This document shows, in pieces, positions 1 to 9,560 of a stretch of DNA of 64,000 nucleotides. A program made the translations under genes and the position numbers. Within the stretch, counting starts at the first letter, position 1. Every line of letters begins with the position of its first letter. Origin of the DNA: QUBU01 sp014337915 (GTDB lineage Bacteria; Pseudomonadota; Gammaproteobacteria; Steroidobacterales; GCA-2729495); the NCBI GenBank assembly GCA_030263395.1, contig SZOW01000001.1, positions 124,001 through 188,000 of the forward strand, in the 5' to 3' direction. Under the pieces are notes generated by a model. The model searched no databases and was not told the DNA's origin. It saw only the letters and a program-made list of their open reading frames with translations.

Positions 1-119
1 ACGTCGACCTGACCGAGCAGCTGGTGCGCATGATCACCAGCCAGCGCCTGTTCCAGGCCAACGCCCAGGTGATCTCGACGCTCGACACCGTCACCCAGAC
101 CATCATCAACATCCGCTGA
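1..119 (+). CDS. flgE: Flagellar hook protein FlgE, C-terminal end only
   Basis: The window opens inside this gene. The reading frame beginning at base 3 gives 38 residues and ends with TGA at 117-119. The visible tail (VDLTEQLVRMITSQRLFQAN, then a Thr/Gln-rich stretch ending INIR) is the conserved C-terminal rod/hook motif shared by FlgE, FlgF and FlgG, which packs with the N-terminal helix in the D0 domain. FlgE is the expected gene directly upstream of flgF, so the assignment rests on motif plus position. The body of the protein and the operon start lie outside the window. Confidence 0.85.
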   Translation, partial: VDLTEQLVRMITSQRLFQANAQVISTLDTVTQTIINIR

Positions 120-143
120 TCCGGGTAACGAGGCGCAACCACC

Positions 144-887
144 ATGGACCGCATGATCTACGTCGCCATGACCGGCGCCCGCGAGGCCATGCGGGCCCAG
201 TCGGTTGTGGCGCACAACATCGCCAACGCCAGCACCACGGGCTTCCGCGAGGTGCGCCGTGCCGTGGACAGCGCCGCGGTGGGCGGCCCCGGCCTGGCGA
301 CACGGGTCAACCCGGTCTCGCTGCCCGACGCCTGGAATCCCAACGTCGGCACCATGATGCACACCGGCCGCGAGCTGGACATAGCCATCCAGGGCCAGGG
401 CTGGATCGCGGTGCAGGACGCGGCGGGCAACGAGGCCTATACCCGGGCGGGCAACCTGCGCATCAATGCCGCCGGCCTGCTGGAGACGGCCTCCGGCGAG
501 CTGGTGAAGGGCAGCGGCGGGCCGATCTCCATCCCCGCCTACCAGCAGCTGTACATCGGCAACGACGGGCAGATCTCCATCGTGCCACAGGGCCAGACGC
601 CCGACGCCATCGCCGTGGTGGACCGAATCCGGCTGGTGAACCCGCCGGCGCAGGACATGGTCCGCTCCGACAACGGACTGTTCCGCATGGCCGACGACAG
701 CGAGGCCGCGGCGGATGCCAGCGTGACCATCACCAGCGGCGAGCTGGAAGCGTCCAACGTCAACGCCACGGCAGCACTGGTGGAGATGATCGAGCTGTCT
801 CGTGCCTACGAAATGCAGGTCCGCGCCATGCATGCGGCGGACGAGAACGAGGCCGCCACTGCCCGCCTGATGCGGGCCGGCGGCTGA
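144..887 (+). CDS. flgF: Flagellar basal-body rod protein FlgF (proximal rod)
   Basis: This 247-aa protein forms part of the proximal rod crossing the periplasm. The N-terminal rod signature NIANASTTGFR (about residues 27-37) and a C-terminal SNVNATAALVEMIELSRAYE segment are the paired D0 helices of the rod/hook family. Length fits FlgF, and the gene lies between flgE and flgG as in most proteobacteria. It has no Sec signal, as expected for a substrate of the flagellar type III export apparatus. The start is 24 bases after the flgE stop. Confidence 0.96.
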   Translation: MDRMIYVAMTGAREAMRAQSVVAHNIANASTTGFREVRRAVDSAAVGGPGLATRVNPVSLPDAWNPNVGTMMHTGRELDIAIQGQGWIAVQDAAGNEAYTRAGNLRINAAGLLETASGELVKGSGGPISIPAYQQLYIGNDGQISIVPQGQTPDAIAVVDRIRLVNPPAQDMVRSDNGLFRMADDSEAAADASVTITSGELEASNVNATAALVEMIELSRAYEMQVRAMHAADENEAATARLMRAGG

Positions 888-924
888 GGCCGGCCGCACC
901 GCGGCCTGAACAGGAGCAACTGAC

Positions 925-1707
925 ATGGAATCACTTTGGGTAGCAAAGACCGGCCTCGATGCGCAGCAGACGCGCATGACCGTGGTCTCGAATAACCTGG
1001 CCAACGTCAATACCAACGGCTTCAAGAAAGGCCGGGCGATCTTCGAGGACCTGCTCTACCAGAACGTCTCCCAGGCGGGCGGCGCCACCTCGCAGAACAC
1101 CGAGAAGCCCACTGGGCTGACGCTCGGCACCGGGGTGCGCGTGGTGGCCACCGAGAAGACCTTCAACCAGGGCTCCACGGTCAACACCGGCAATCCCTTC
1201 GACGTCATGATCAGCGGCCGCGGCTTCTTCCAGGTGTTGCTGCCCGACGGCACGCAGGCCTACACGCGCGACGGCTCGTTCAAGATCGATTCCGAGGGCC
1301 GGCTGGTGACCGCCTCGGGCTACGAGCTGCAACCGTCCATCACGGTGCCGAACGGCGTTTCAGCCGTCACCATCTCGCCCGACGGGCTGATCCAGGCCAA
1401 GGTCACCGGCCAGGTGGACCCGGTGACGCTCGGTACTCTGCAGATCGCCGATTTCATCAATCCGGCCGGCCTGCAGCCGCGCGGCCAGAATCTGCTGGTC
1501 GAGACCTCTGCCAGCGGCACACCGCAGATCGGCAATCCCAACCTCGAGGGCCGCGGCGACCTGGTACAGGGTGCGCTGGAAGGCTCCAACGTCAACGTCG
1601 TCGAGGAACTGGTGGGCATGATCGAGACGCAGCGCGCCTACGAGATGAACTCCAAGGCCATCGCCGTCAGCGACCAGATGCTCCAGTACCTGAACAACAA
1701 CCTCTAG
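925..1707 (+). CDS. flgG: Flagellar distal rod protein FlgG
   Basis: At 260 aa it matches the very constant FlgG length. The N-terminal NNLANVNTNGFKK motif (residues about 24-36) and the C-terminal SNVNVVEELVGMIETQRAYE motif are diagnostic of the rod family, and the protein forms the distal rod on which the P and L rings assemble. An AGGAGCAAC ribosome site sits just before the ATG. It is 37 bases downstream of flgF and 12 bases upstream of flgH, inside the flgFGHIJ run. Confidence 0.97.
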   Translation: MESLWVAKTGLDAQQTRMTVVSNNLANVNTNGFKKGRAIFEDLLYQNVSQAGGATSQNTEKPTGLTLGTGVRVVATEKTFNQGSTVNTGNPFDVMISGRGFFQVLLPDGTQAYTRDGSFKIDSEGRLVTASGYELQPSITVPNGVSAVTISPDGLIQAKVTGQVDPVTLGTLQIADFINPAGLQPRGQNLLVETSASGTPQIGNPNLEGRGDLVQGALEGSNVNVVEELVGMIETQRAYEMNSKAIAVSDQMLQYLNNNL

Positions 1708-1719
1708 GCAGGATTCCCC

Positions 1720-2397
1720 ATGGCCAGTTGCATCGCCCGTTCCGCCGTCGCCGCCGCCCTGCTGGCGCTGGCCGCCTGCAGCAGCGTCGTCGGCCAGCAG
1801 CCGGGCGCCTACCCGGCGACCATCCCGCAGGAGCCGGCGCTGCCGCCCCCGGAAAGCGGCGCCGTGTACCGGCCGACCACGTCCATCGCCCTGTTCGAGG
1901 ACAACAAGGCGCGACGCGTGGGCGACACCATCACGGTGCGGCTCGCCGAGCGCACCCAGGCCTCGAAGAGCGCCAGCACGGACGCCAGCAAGGAGAGCAA
2001 GACCGATACCGGCTCGCCGACGCTGCTGGGTGGCCCGGTCACGTCCAACGGCAAGGAGATCCTCAGCAACAGCTGGGAGACCGACCAGGAGTTCACCGGC
2101 CAGGGCTCCAGCAGCCAGAGCAACCGCCTCGACGGCAACATCACCGTGACCGTGGCCGAGGTGCTGCCCAACGGCAACCTGCTGGTGCGCGGCGAGAAGT
2201 GGCTGACGCTCAACCAGGGCGAGGAGTACGTGCAGATCTCCGGCATCGTGCGCCCGGCGGATATCGCGGTGGACAACTCCATCCCCTCCTACAAGGTGGC
2301 CGATGCCCGCATCACCTACAGCGGCAACGGCCTGGTCCCCGACGCCAACCGGCCGGGGCTGATCACCCGATTCTTCATGAAGTTCTGGCCGCTGTGA
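1720..2397 (+). CDS. flgH: Flagellar L-ring lipoprotein FlgH
   Basis: FlgH (225 aa) builds the L ring in the outer membrane. A lipoprotein signal peptide is clear: a hydrophobic alanine/leucine stretch ends in the lipobox LAAC with the lipidated cysteine at residue 20. The body has the family segment around TITVRLAERTQASKSAST and a C-terminal half with NGNLLVRGEKWLTLNQGEEYVQISG, typical of FlgH. Position between flgG and flgI supports the call. The start follows the flgG stop by 12 bases, with a weak AGGA upstream. Confidence 0.97.
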   Translation: MASCIARSAVAAALLALAACSSVVGQQPGAYPATIPQEPALPPPESGAVYRPTTSIALFEDNKARRVGDTITVRLAERTQASKSASTDASKESKTDTGSPTLLGGPVTSNGKEILSNSWETDQEFTGQGSSSQSNRLDGNITVTVAEVLPNGNLLVRGEKWLTLNQGEEYVQISGIVRPADIAVDNSIPSYKVADARITYSGNGLVPDANRPGLITRFFMKFWPL

Positions 2398-2434
2398 GGC
2401 GCGCCCGGCTGACCGGACACAGGAGTTTCCGCCC

Positions 2435-3574
2435 ATGAATCCCCGCCACAATGCCCGCCTCGTGCAGACCACCTGGCTGCTCGCCGGCATGATGCTGCTG
2501 CTGATGCAGCTGGGCGCCGAGGCGCGCGCCGAGCGCATCAAGGACGTGGCCACCGTGGCCGGTGTGCGCAACAACCAGCTGATCGGCTACGGCCTGGTGG
2601 TGGGCCTCGACGGCACCGGCGACCAGACCACGCAGGCACCCTTCACCACCCAGAGCCTGATCAGCATGCTGGAGCGCCTCGGCGTCACCCTGCCGCCGGG
2701 CTCCAACCTGCAGCTGAAGAATATCGCCGCCGTCGCGGTGAGCGCCGACCTGCCGCCGTTCGCCAAACCCGGCCAGACCATCGACATCACGGTGTCCTCC
2801 ATCGCCAATGCCAAGAGCCTGCGGGGCGGCACGCTGCTGGTGACACCGCTCAAGGGCATGGACGGGCAGATCTACGCCATCGCCCAGGGCAACCTGGCGG
2901 TGAGCGGCCTGGGCATCTCGGGCCAGGACGGCTCGAAGATCTCCATCAACGTGCCGAGCGTCGGCACCATTCCCAATGGCGCCACGGTGGAACGCGCCGT
3001 GCCGACGCAGTTCGCCGGCACCGACCACCTGCTGCTCAACCTCAACCAGCCGGACTTCACCACCGCGACGCACCTCGCCGACAGCATCAACCGCCTGCTC
3101 GGCGCCGGCACGGCGCTGCCGCTGGACCCGACGTCCATTCGTGTCGCGGCCCCGCAGGACGCCGCTGCGCGCATCTCCTTCCTGTCCGCCATCGAGAACC
3201 TGGACGTGACCCCGGGCGATGCCCCCGCCAAGGTCATCGTCAACTCGCGCACCGGCACCGTGGTGATCAACTCGCAGGTGCGCGTGACGCCGGCCGCCGT
3301 CTCACACGGCTCGCTGGTAGTCAGCATCACGGAGGACTTCAATGTCAGCCAGCCGCAGCCCTTCGCCGAACAGGGCCAGACGGTGGTGACGCCACAGTCC
3401 AACATCGACGTCAGCCAGGGGAACAACCACATGTTCCTGTTCAAGGCCGGCGTGGACCTCAACGACATCGTCAGGGCGGTCAACGAGGTCGGCGCCGCGC
3501 CGGGCGACCTGGTGGCCATCCTGCAGGCGCTGCGCGCCGCCGGCGCCCTGCGCGCCGAGCTGCTGGTGATCTAG
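2435..3574 (+). CDS. flgI: Flagellar P-ring protein FlgI
   Basis: FlgI (379 aa) forms the periplasmic P ring around the rod at the peptidoglycan layer. A Sec signal peptide with a hydrophobic core at about residues 14-28 precedes a likely cleavage after ARA at residue 32; the mature protein begins ERIKDVATVAGVR, the standard FlgI start, followed by NQLIGYGLVVGLDGTGDQT. The ATG is preceded by AGGAG. The gene sits between the lipoprotein gene flgH and flgJ, whose product opens the wall for the rod. Confidence 0.98.
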   Translation: MNPRHNARLVQTTWLLAGMMLLLMQLGAEARAERIKDVATVAGVRNNQLIGYGLVVGLDGTGDQTTQAPFTTQSLISMLERLGVTLPPGSNLQLKNIAAVAVSADLPPFAKPGQTIDITVSSIANAKSLRGGTLLVTPLKGMDGQIYAIAQGNLAVSGLGISGQDGSKISINVPSVGTIPNGATVERAVPTQFAGTDHLLLNLNQPDFTTATHLADSINRLLGAGTALPLDPTSIRVAAPQDAAARISFLSAIENLDVTPGDAPAKVIVNSRTGTVVINSQVRVTPAAVSHGSLVVSITEDFNVSQPQPFAEQGQTVVTPQSNIDVSQGNNHMFLFKAGVDLNDIVRAVNEVGAAPGDLVAILQALRAAGALRAELLVI

Positions 3575-3585
3575 CGCAGGCGGCC

Positions 3586-4632
3586 ATGGCAGGCATCACC
3601 GGCAACTTCAACGCCAGCGCCACCCAGGCGCCGCGCAGCGCCACCGACTTCGCCGGCCTGGCGCAGATGCGCGCGCAGGCGGCGCGCGACGCCGGCGCTG
3701 TGACCCCGGAAGTGGCGCGCCAGTTCGAGGCGCTGTTCGTGCAGATGATGCTGCAGAGCATGCGCCAGGCCGGCGATGTCTTCGGCGATGGCAGCGACAC
3801 CACCTACCGCGACATGTTCGACCAGCAGATCGCCATGGAGATGACCCGCGGCCAGGGCCTGGGCCTGGCTGCCGTCCTCACCCGCCAGCTCGCTCCCGAA
3901 CCCGCACCGCAGGCAGCGCTGCGCTCACCGGATGCCGGTGACCAGGTCATCGCCCTGGGCAGGGCCGATCCCTTGCCACCGCAGGCGCGGTTCCGGGTCA
4001 CCAGGCCCGGGCACGAGGAACTCGCCGCGGCGGCGATGCTCCCGTCGCTGGCGCTCCCGGAGACTGGCGCGGGCTCCGGCGCGAGTGCCAGCCCCGGCGC
4101 AACGCCCTCCTGGCGTGACTGGCGCCCGGCATCACCCGAGGAATTCGTCCGCGATGTCCTGCCGCACGCGCAGGCCGCCGGCCGTGAGCTGGGCGTGGAC
4201 CCGAAGGCCATCATCGCGCAGGCGGCGCTGGAAACCGGCTGGGGACGCAACCTCGCCCGCGATGGCCAGGGCACCAGCGGCAACAACCTGTTCAACATCA
4301 AGGCCGACCGCAGCTGGGACGGCGCGCGCCTGACGGTGCGTACCCTTGAGTTCGAGGACGGTTTACCTAAGCCGAAGGTGGCCGCCTTCCGCGCCTATCC
4401 GGACCTCGGAGCCGCGTTTGCGGATTATGTGCAATTCCTCAAGACCAACCCGCGCTACACGGAGGCGCTGCGCAATGGCGCCCAGGCTGGCAAGTTCGCA
4501 GATTCCCTGCAGGCGGCGGGCTATGCCACCGATCCCGCCTATGCGGACAAGTTACGTTCAATCCTCGGTGGCGCGCGCCTGAACGGCGTGCTCGATGGCC
4601 TCAAGAAACTCGTCGGCGTGCCGAACCCCTAG
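3586..4632 (+). CDS. flgJ: Rod cap and peptidoglycan hydrolase FlgJ
   Basis: FlgJ (348 aa) has the two-domain form seen in beta- and gammaproteobacteria. Residues about 40-102 are the rod-binding domain (VARQFEALFVQMMLQSMR, then TYRDMFDQQIAMEM). A Pro/Ala-rich linker runs to about 180. Residues about 185-345 are a glucosaminidase-type hydrolase domain with AALETGWG, where Glu216 is the likely catalytic acid. It locally cuts peptidoglycan so the rod can pass. The start is 11 bases after the flgI stop. Confidence 0.96.
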   Translation: MAGITGNFNASATQAPRSATDFAGLAQMRAQAARDAGAVTPEVARQFEALFVQMMLQSMRQAGDVFGDGSDTTYRDMFDQQIAMEMTRGQGLGLAAVLTRQLAPEPAPQAALRSPDAGDQVIALGRADPLPPQARFRVTRPGHEELAAAAMLPSLALPETGAGSGASASPGATPSWRDWRPASPEEFVRDVLPHAQAAGRELGVDPKAIIAQAALETGWGRNLARDGQGTSGNNLFNIKADRSWDGARLTVRTLEFEDGLPKPKVAAFRAYPDLGAAFADYVQFLKTNPRYTEALRNGAQAGKFADSLQAAGYATDPAYADKLRSILGGARLNGVLDGLKKLVGVPNP

Positions 4633-4683
4633 GGCAGAGGTGCCCACTGAAGACCCGCCGACGATCGCGATGGAACCCACGCC

Positions 4684-6573
4684 ATGTCGATGATCAATAC
4701 CGCACTGACCGGACTGGTCGCCGCCCAACGGGGCCTGGAAGCCACCAGCAACAACGTGGCCAATGCCGGCACCGACGGCTACGTGCGCCGGCGCATCGTG
4801 CAGGTCGAGGGTGTCACCGCCGGCGCCGGGCTCACGGCCGACCTGGGTTCCGGTGCGCGCGTCACCGGCGTCGAGCGCATGTACAACGCCTTCCTCGCCG
4901 AAGCGCTGCGCGGCGCCACCAGCAACAGCGAGCGCGCCACGGCGCTGGCCGACATGACGGCGCGTCTGGACACGCTGCTCGGCAACCCGGACCAGGGCAT
5001 ACACAACGCCATCCAGTCTTTCTTCGACCAGGTCGAACTCCTCGCGCGAGATCCGACCTCGGCCGCCAACCGCCAGCAACTGTTGCAGCAGGGTGATTCC
5101 CTGATGCAGCGCTTCCAGCAACTCGACTCGCAGCTTCGCGGCCTCGACAACGAGGTCAACCAGCGGCTGCAGGATTCCGCGACCCGGGTCAGCAACATCG
5201 CCGCACAGCTGGCCGACATCAACGCCGCCATCGGCCGCGGTGTCTCGGGCAGCAACGACCTCGCGGACCAGCGCGATGCGCTGCTTGCCCAGCTGAGCAG
5301 CCAGCTCGACATCATGGTCGTGCCCCAGGCCGACGGCACCACCACGGTCATGGTCGGCAACGGCCAGCCACTGGTGCTGGGATCGAACAGCGCGCGCCTG
5401 TCGCTGGTCCCTGACAGCTTCGACCCGACACGCAGCAGCCTGAGCATCGACTTCGGCACCGAGGTACGACCAATCGGCGGCCAGGTGACGGGTGGCACAC
5501 TGGGCGGCCTGCTGGCCTTCCGCAACGCTGCCCTCGACCCGGCACGGCGCGAGCTCGGCCTGCTGGCGAGCACCCTCGCCAGCGTCTTCAACGGCCAGCA
5601 CGCCATGGGCGTGGACGCCAACGGCAACCTTGGCGGGGATTTCTTCGCCACCGGCGCCCCGACGGTGCTGCATGGGTCCCGCAATACCGGCACCGCAACG
5701 CCGACCGCGCTGGTCACCAATCCCGCCAGCCTGCAGGCCCGCGACTACGAACTGCGCCTCGACGGCGGCACCTGGTCACTGCGCGACGGCAGCAGCGGCC
5801 AGCTGCTCACCATGACCGGTGCAGGCACTGCTGGCAATCCCTTCAGCTTCGATGGTGTCTCCGTGGTGATTGGCCCCGGTGCCGCCAGCGGCGACCGCTT
5901 CCTCATCCGGCCGGTCGCCGATGCGGCCGGCCGCTTCAGCCTGGCGACCAGCGATCCGGCAGCTATCGCCGCCGCAGCCCCCGTGGCGGCGTCGCGTGCG
6001 CTCGCCAATAGTGGCAATGCCACCATCACCATGATTGGCCCGGCCGATGCCGGCAACCCCGACCTGCGCGACCCCGTGGAGCTGCGCTTCGACTCACCAA
6101 CCTCGTACCGCATCTTCGATGCCGGCAACAACGACATCAGCGGGCCGCTGCCCTGGACGGGCAACGACATCAGCTTCAACGGCTGGACGGTGCGCATTGC
6201 CGGCACCGTGGCGACCGGTGACCGCTTCAGCGTCCGCCCCACGGCGCCCGGCAGCGGCGACAATGCCAATGCCCTCGCGCTGGCCGGCACCAGCACCAGG
6301 GGCTTTCTCGGCACCGGCCAGATCTCGGTGGACCAGTTGTCCTCGCGCCTGCTGTCCACCGTAGGCGCCGCCGCGCTGCGCAGCCGCCAGGACAGCGACG
6401 TGCAGGCCGCCCTGCAGGAGCAGGCGGGTATCGACCTCGAATCCGCCTCCGGCGTCAACCTCGACGAGGAGGCTGCCAACATGCTGCGCTACCAGCAGGC
6501 GTACATGGCAGCCAGCAAGATGATTGCCGTCTCCGATGACCTGTTCCGCACCCTGCTCGGGATCCTGAACTAG
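4684..6573 (+). CDS. flgK: Hook-filament junction protein FlgK (HAP1)
   Basis: FlgK (629 aa) is the first hook-filament junction protein. The N-terminal SNNVANAGTDGYVRRR motif and the C-terminal SGVNLDEEAANMLRYQQAYMAASKMI helix are the family D0 signatures. It is longer than the enterobacterial protein; the extra length is in the middle, which contains two similar modules ending GDRFLIRP and GDRFSVRP. It is followed after 2 bases by flgL. A moderate spacer (51 bases) separates it from flgJ, with no clear promoter seen there. Confidence 0.96.
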   Translation: MSMINTALTGLVAAQRGLEATSNNVANAGTDGYVRRRIVQVEGVTAGAGLTADLGSGARVTGVERMYNAFLAEALRGATSNSERATALADMTARLDTLLGNPDQGIHNAIQSFFDQVELLARDPTSAANRQQLLQQGDSLMQRFQQLDSQLRGLDNEVNQRLQDSATRVSNIAAQLADINAAIGRGVSGSNDLADQRDALLAQLSSQLDIMVVPQADGTTTVMVGNGQPLVLGSNSARLSLVPDSFDPTRSSLSIDFGTEVRPIGGQVTGGTLGGLLAFRNAALDPARRELGLLASTLASVFNGQHAMGVDANGNLGGDFFATGAPTVLHGSRNTGTATPTALVTNPASLQARDYELRLDGGTWSLRDGSSGQLLTMTGAGTAGNPFSFDGVSVVIGPGAASGDRFLIRPVADAAGRFSLATSDPAAIAAAAPVAASRALANSGNATITMIGPADAGNPDLRDPVELRFDSPTSYRIFDAGNNDISGPLPWTGNDISFNGWTVRIAGTVATGDRFSVRPTAPGSGDNANALALAGTSTRGFLGTGQISVDQLSSRLLSTVGAAALRSRQDSDVQAALQEQAGIDLESASGVNLDEEAANMLRYQQAYMAASKMIAVSDDLFRTLLGILN

Positions 6574-6575
6574 CC

Positions 6576-7769
6576 ATGCGTGTCTCATCGAAATCCATCC
6601 AGGTACAGTGGCTGGCCGACGTCTACCGGCGCCAGGCGGCCATGGCCCGCATCCAGAAGCAGGTCAGCTCCGGCCTGCGCATCAACACCGCCGGCGACGA
6701 TCCCGGTGGTGCCAGTCAGGTGGTGTCGCTCAAGCAGGGCCTGGGCCGGCTGGAGAACTTCCAGGCGAGCGGCGAAGCGCTGCGCCGGCGCCTTTCCCTC
6801 GAGGAAGGTGCGCTGACCAACGTGCAGGATGCGCTGGTGCGGGTGCGCGAACTCGCCGTCGAGGCCGGTGGTGGCGTGCAGACCAACGACACACGCCGGG
6901 CCATCGCCGCCGAGATCCGCGAACTGCTCTCCGGCATGGTCGACAGCGCCAACAGCCAGGACGGCGAGGGACGCTACCTGTTCGGCGGCAATGCGGTCAC
7001 CGGCCAGCCGGTGACCCTCGCTGGCGGCACGGCGGTGTATAACGGCGACGACGGCGTGCGCCTGCAGCGCGTGGGCGAGAACCGCAGCCTGCGCGAGGGC
7101 GATGCCGGCTCGGACGTGTTCTTCCGCATCCGCGGTGGCAACGGCACCTACTCGGTTGCCAGCAACACCGCCAACCAGGGCACGGCGTTCTTCACCGCGG
7201 CAACGATCACCGACGCCGCGTCCTGGGTCGCCGATGACTACAGCATCCAGTTCACCGGACCAGGCAGCTGGACGGTTACGGATTCCGGCGGCGCCACGAT
7301 CGCCAGCGGCAGCTGGCAGGCCGGGGATGCCATCCAGTTCCGCGGTGTCTCGATCAGCTTCAATGGTGCCCCGGCGACCGGCGACCGCTTCGCGGTCACC
7401 GCCAGCGACCATGGCAGCATCTTCGCGATGGTGGACCGGCTGGCCGCCACCCTGGAAAGCGACAGCGCCACGCCGCAGGGCCGCGCCGCGTTCCAGACCA
7501 GCCTCAACTCCGTGCTGCTCGACCTCGACCAGGCTGAGCGCCACCTCGACGACATCCGCAGCAGCGTGGGCTCGCGCCTGGCGGCCGTCGACGAGCAGAA
7601 GTCCAACAACGACGAGCTGGCCCTGCAGCTGCAGACCACCCTATCCAGCGTCCGCGACGTCGACTACCCGAAGGCCATCTCCGACCTGCAGACGCAGCTG
7701 ACCGGCCTGGAAGCAGCCCAGAAGGTCTTCGCCCAGACCCGCAGCCTGTCGCTCTTCGACCTGCTGTAG
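6576..7769 (+). CDS. flgL: Hook-filament junction protein FlgL (HAP3)
   Basis: FlgL (397 aa) is a flagellin-like junction protein. The N-terminus VSSGLRINTAGDDPGGASQV resembles flagellin D0/D1, and the C-terminal SDLQTQLTGLEAAQKVFAQT helix is the FlgL signature. The middle (about residues 150-290) is an insertion relative to the enterobacterial protein and contains one GDRFAVT module like the pair in FlgK, suggesting a shared outer domain. The ATG lies 2 bases after the flgK stop, so the two are surely co-transcribed. A 213-base spacer with the fliC promoter follows. Confidence 0.95.
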   Translation: MRVSSKSIQVQWLADVYRRQAAMARIQKQVSSGLRINTAGDDPGGASQVVSLKQGLGRLENFQASGEALRRRLSLEEGALTNVQDALVRVRELAVEAGGGVQTNDTRRAIAAEIRELLSGMVDSANSQDGEGRYLFGGNAVTGQPVTLAGGTAVYNGDDGVRLQRVGENRSLREGDAGSDVFFRIRGGNGTYSVASNTANQGTAFFTAATITDAASWVADDYSIQFTGPGSWTVTDSGGATIASGSWQAGDAIQFRGVSISFNGAPATGDRFAVTASDHGSIFAMVDRLAATLESDSATPQGRAAFQTSLNSVLLDLDQAERHLDDIRSSVGSRLAAVDEQKSNNDELALQLQTTLSSVRDVDYPKAISDLQTQLTGLEAAQKVFAQTRSLSLFDLL

Positions 7770-7837
7770 CCCTCCTCTCCTCCTGCCCTGCAGGGCATGG
7801 CGGCGTGATTCTGCGACATCGGTCACGAATCCGCGCT

Positions 7838-7864
7838 TCAAGAGCCCGGCGCGCCTGCCGATAA
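7838..7864 (+). promoter_or_regulatory. Sigma-28 (FliA) promoter of fliC
   Basis: GCCGATAA at 7857-7864 is an exact match to the sigma-28 -10 element. TCAA at 7838-7841 lies exactly 15 bases upstream, close to the TAAA-N15-GCCGATAA consensus. Transcription would start near 7871, giving a leader of about 112 bases before the fliC ATG at 7983, which has a strong AAGGAGG site at 7970-7976. Late, FliA-dependent flagellin expression is the normal arrangement. Confidence 0.85.
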
Positions 7865-7982
7865 AACCGTCGCAAAGGCTCCAGGGCCTCCCACGAGTCC
7901 CCGCCGCAGGGCGCGGGACTGACGCGGCGAGACCGGCAGAGCACGCCTGTTCAGGAACTGAAGACCCTTAAGGAGGGCCGTC

Positions 7983-9428
7983 ATGCCAGTAGTCATCAAT
8001 ACCAACGTCCTGTCGCTGAACGCCCAGCGCAACCTGTCGCGTTCCGACAGCACGCTGCAGACCGCGTTGCAGCGGCTCTCGTCCGGCCTGCGCATCAACA
8101 GCGCCAAGGACGATGCCGCCGGCCTCGCTATCGCCAACCGCTTCACCACGCAGATCCGCGGCCTGAACCAGGCCGTGCGCAATGCCAACGACGGCATTTC
8201 GCTGGCGCAGACGGCCGAGTCCGCTCTCGACGAGCTGACCAACAACCTGCAGCGCATCCGCGAGCTGGCCGTGCAGGCTGCGAACTCGACGAACTCCGCC
8301 TCCGACCGCGCTGCCCTGGACCAGGAAGTCCAGCAGCGCCTCGCCGAGGTGAACCGGATCGCTTCCCAGACCTCGTTCAACGGCCAGAAGGTCCTCGACG
8401 GCAGCTTCGGCTCCGCCCAGTTCCAGGTCGGTGCCAATGTCGGCGAGACCATCCAGGTCAACCTGACCACGGGCGTACGTGCCGACCAGCTCGGCCAGAT
8501 CGCCACCAGCACCGGCACCGCAGTGTCGGCCAACGCCCTGACGGACGGCAGCGTCACCATCGCGGTCGGCAACAATGCCGCGGTGCAGATCCGCGCCAGC
8601 ACGGCAGGCAGCCAGGCGGGCCAGACCTCCGACAGCGCCTACGCCAAGCTCCAGGCGATCAACGGCGCCGGCGTCTCCGGCCTGACCGCCACGGCCACCA
8701 ACGTCACTTCCGGCACGTTCTCGACCGTCAGCAGCGCGGGTGGTACCTCCACCTACAACCTGACGATCAACGGTGTGGCGATCTACTCGGGCACCGGCAA
8801 CATTGCCGACGGCGGGTCCCTGACCGCCGCCGACGTCGCCGCCCAGGTGAACCTGTTCTCCGCGCAGACCGGCGTCTCGGCTTCGGTCTCGGGCACGACC
8901 TTCACACTGACGGCCGCCGACGGCCGCAACGTCGTGGTTGCCGAAAGCATTGCCAACGCCACGGGCACGGCCTCGGGCACCGGCATCGCCGCCGCCCAGG
9001 AAGGCACGCTGCGCGGCACGCTGACGCTGTCGGCCTCCGAGAACATCACCCTCGGCGGTGCACCGACGGACATCGGCTTCGCGGGTGTCACCTCGATCGC
9101 CAAGGACACCACCACGCTGTCCACGGTGGCGGTGACCTCCGTGAGCGCCGCGAACACCGCCATCCAGCGCGTTGATGCCGCCCTCACCTCGGTGTCCTCG
9201 CTGCGCAGCCAGTTCGGCGCGATCCAGAACCGCTTCGAGTCGACGATCTCGAACCTCCAGGCGGTGGCCGAGAACCTGACCGCATCCCGCAGCCGCATCC
9301 AGGACGCGGACTTCGCGGCCGAGACGGCAGCGCTAACCAAGGCGCAGATCCTGCAGCAGGCCGGTGTGGCCGTGTTGGCCCAGGCCAACGCCGCCCCGCA
9401 GGTGGTGCTGGGCCTGCTCCGCGGCTAA
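7983..9428 (+). CDS. fliC: Flagellin FliC
   Basis: The filament subunit (481 aa). Residues 1-140 carry the conserved flagellin N-terminal D0/D1 region (INTNVLSLNAQRNL, then LSSGLRINSAKDDAAGLAIA), and the last 90 residues carry the C-terminal partner ending AQANAAPQVVLGLLRG. The centre is the variable Thr/Ala/Gly-rich surface domain. It is the only flagellin gene in the window. A sigma-28 promoter and a strong ribosome site lie upstream and a GC-rich hairpin terminator directly downstream, so it is probably a single-gene, highly expressed unit. Confidence 0.98.
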   Translation: MPVVINTNVLSLNAQRNLSRSDSTLQTALQRLSSGLRINSAKDDAAGLAIANRFTTQIRGLNQAVRNANDGISLAQTAESALDELTNNLQRIRELAVQAANSTNSASDRAALDQEVQQRLAEVNRIASQTSFNGQKVLDGSFGSAQFQVGANVGETIQVNLTTGVRADQLGQIATSTGTAVSANALTDGSVTIAVGNNAAVQIRASTAGSQAGQTSDSAYAKLQAINGAGVSGLTATATNVTSGTFSTVSSAGGTSTYNLTINGVAIYSGTGNIADGGSLTAADVAAQVNLFSAQTGVSASVSGTTFTLTAADGRNVVVAESIANATGTASGTGIAAAQEGTLRGTLTLSASENITLGGAPTDIGFAGVTSIAKDTTTLSTVAVTSVSAANTAIQRVDAALTSVSSLRSQFGAIQNRFESTISNLQAVAENLTASRSRIQDADFAAETAALTKAQILQQAGVAVLAQANAAPQVVLGLLRG

Positions 9429-9449
9429 GCGCGAGACTGACGACCGCAG

Positions 9450-9478
9450 GCGGTGGCCGGCAACCTGCCGGCCACCGC
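9450..9478 (+). terminator. Hairpin terminator after fliC
   Basis: A perfect 13-bp inverted repeat (GCGGTGGCCGGCA at 9450-9462, its complement at 9466-9478) with a 3-base loop starts 21 bases after the fliC stop. It is followed by TTCGC only, not a long T run, so it may act as a strong pause or mRNA-stabilising structure as well as a terminator. Confidence 0.6.
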
Positions 9479-9560
9479 TTCGCGGCAAGTGGAACATCCC
9501 CGGCAGCAGTAGCACTCCCAGGGCGGGCTGCGCGGACCGGGGACCAGGTTGCGGAGGCGA

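Noticed and set aside
7784..7797. TGCCCTGCAGGGCA palindrome after flgL, as a possible terminator
   Set aside because: A perfect palindrome with no loop bases makes a short stem only, and no T run follows. Too weak to call.
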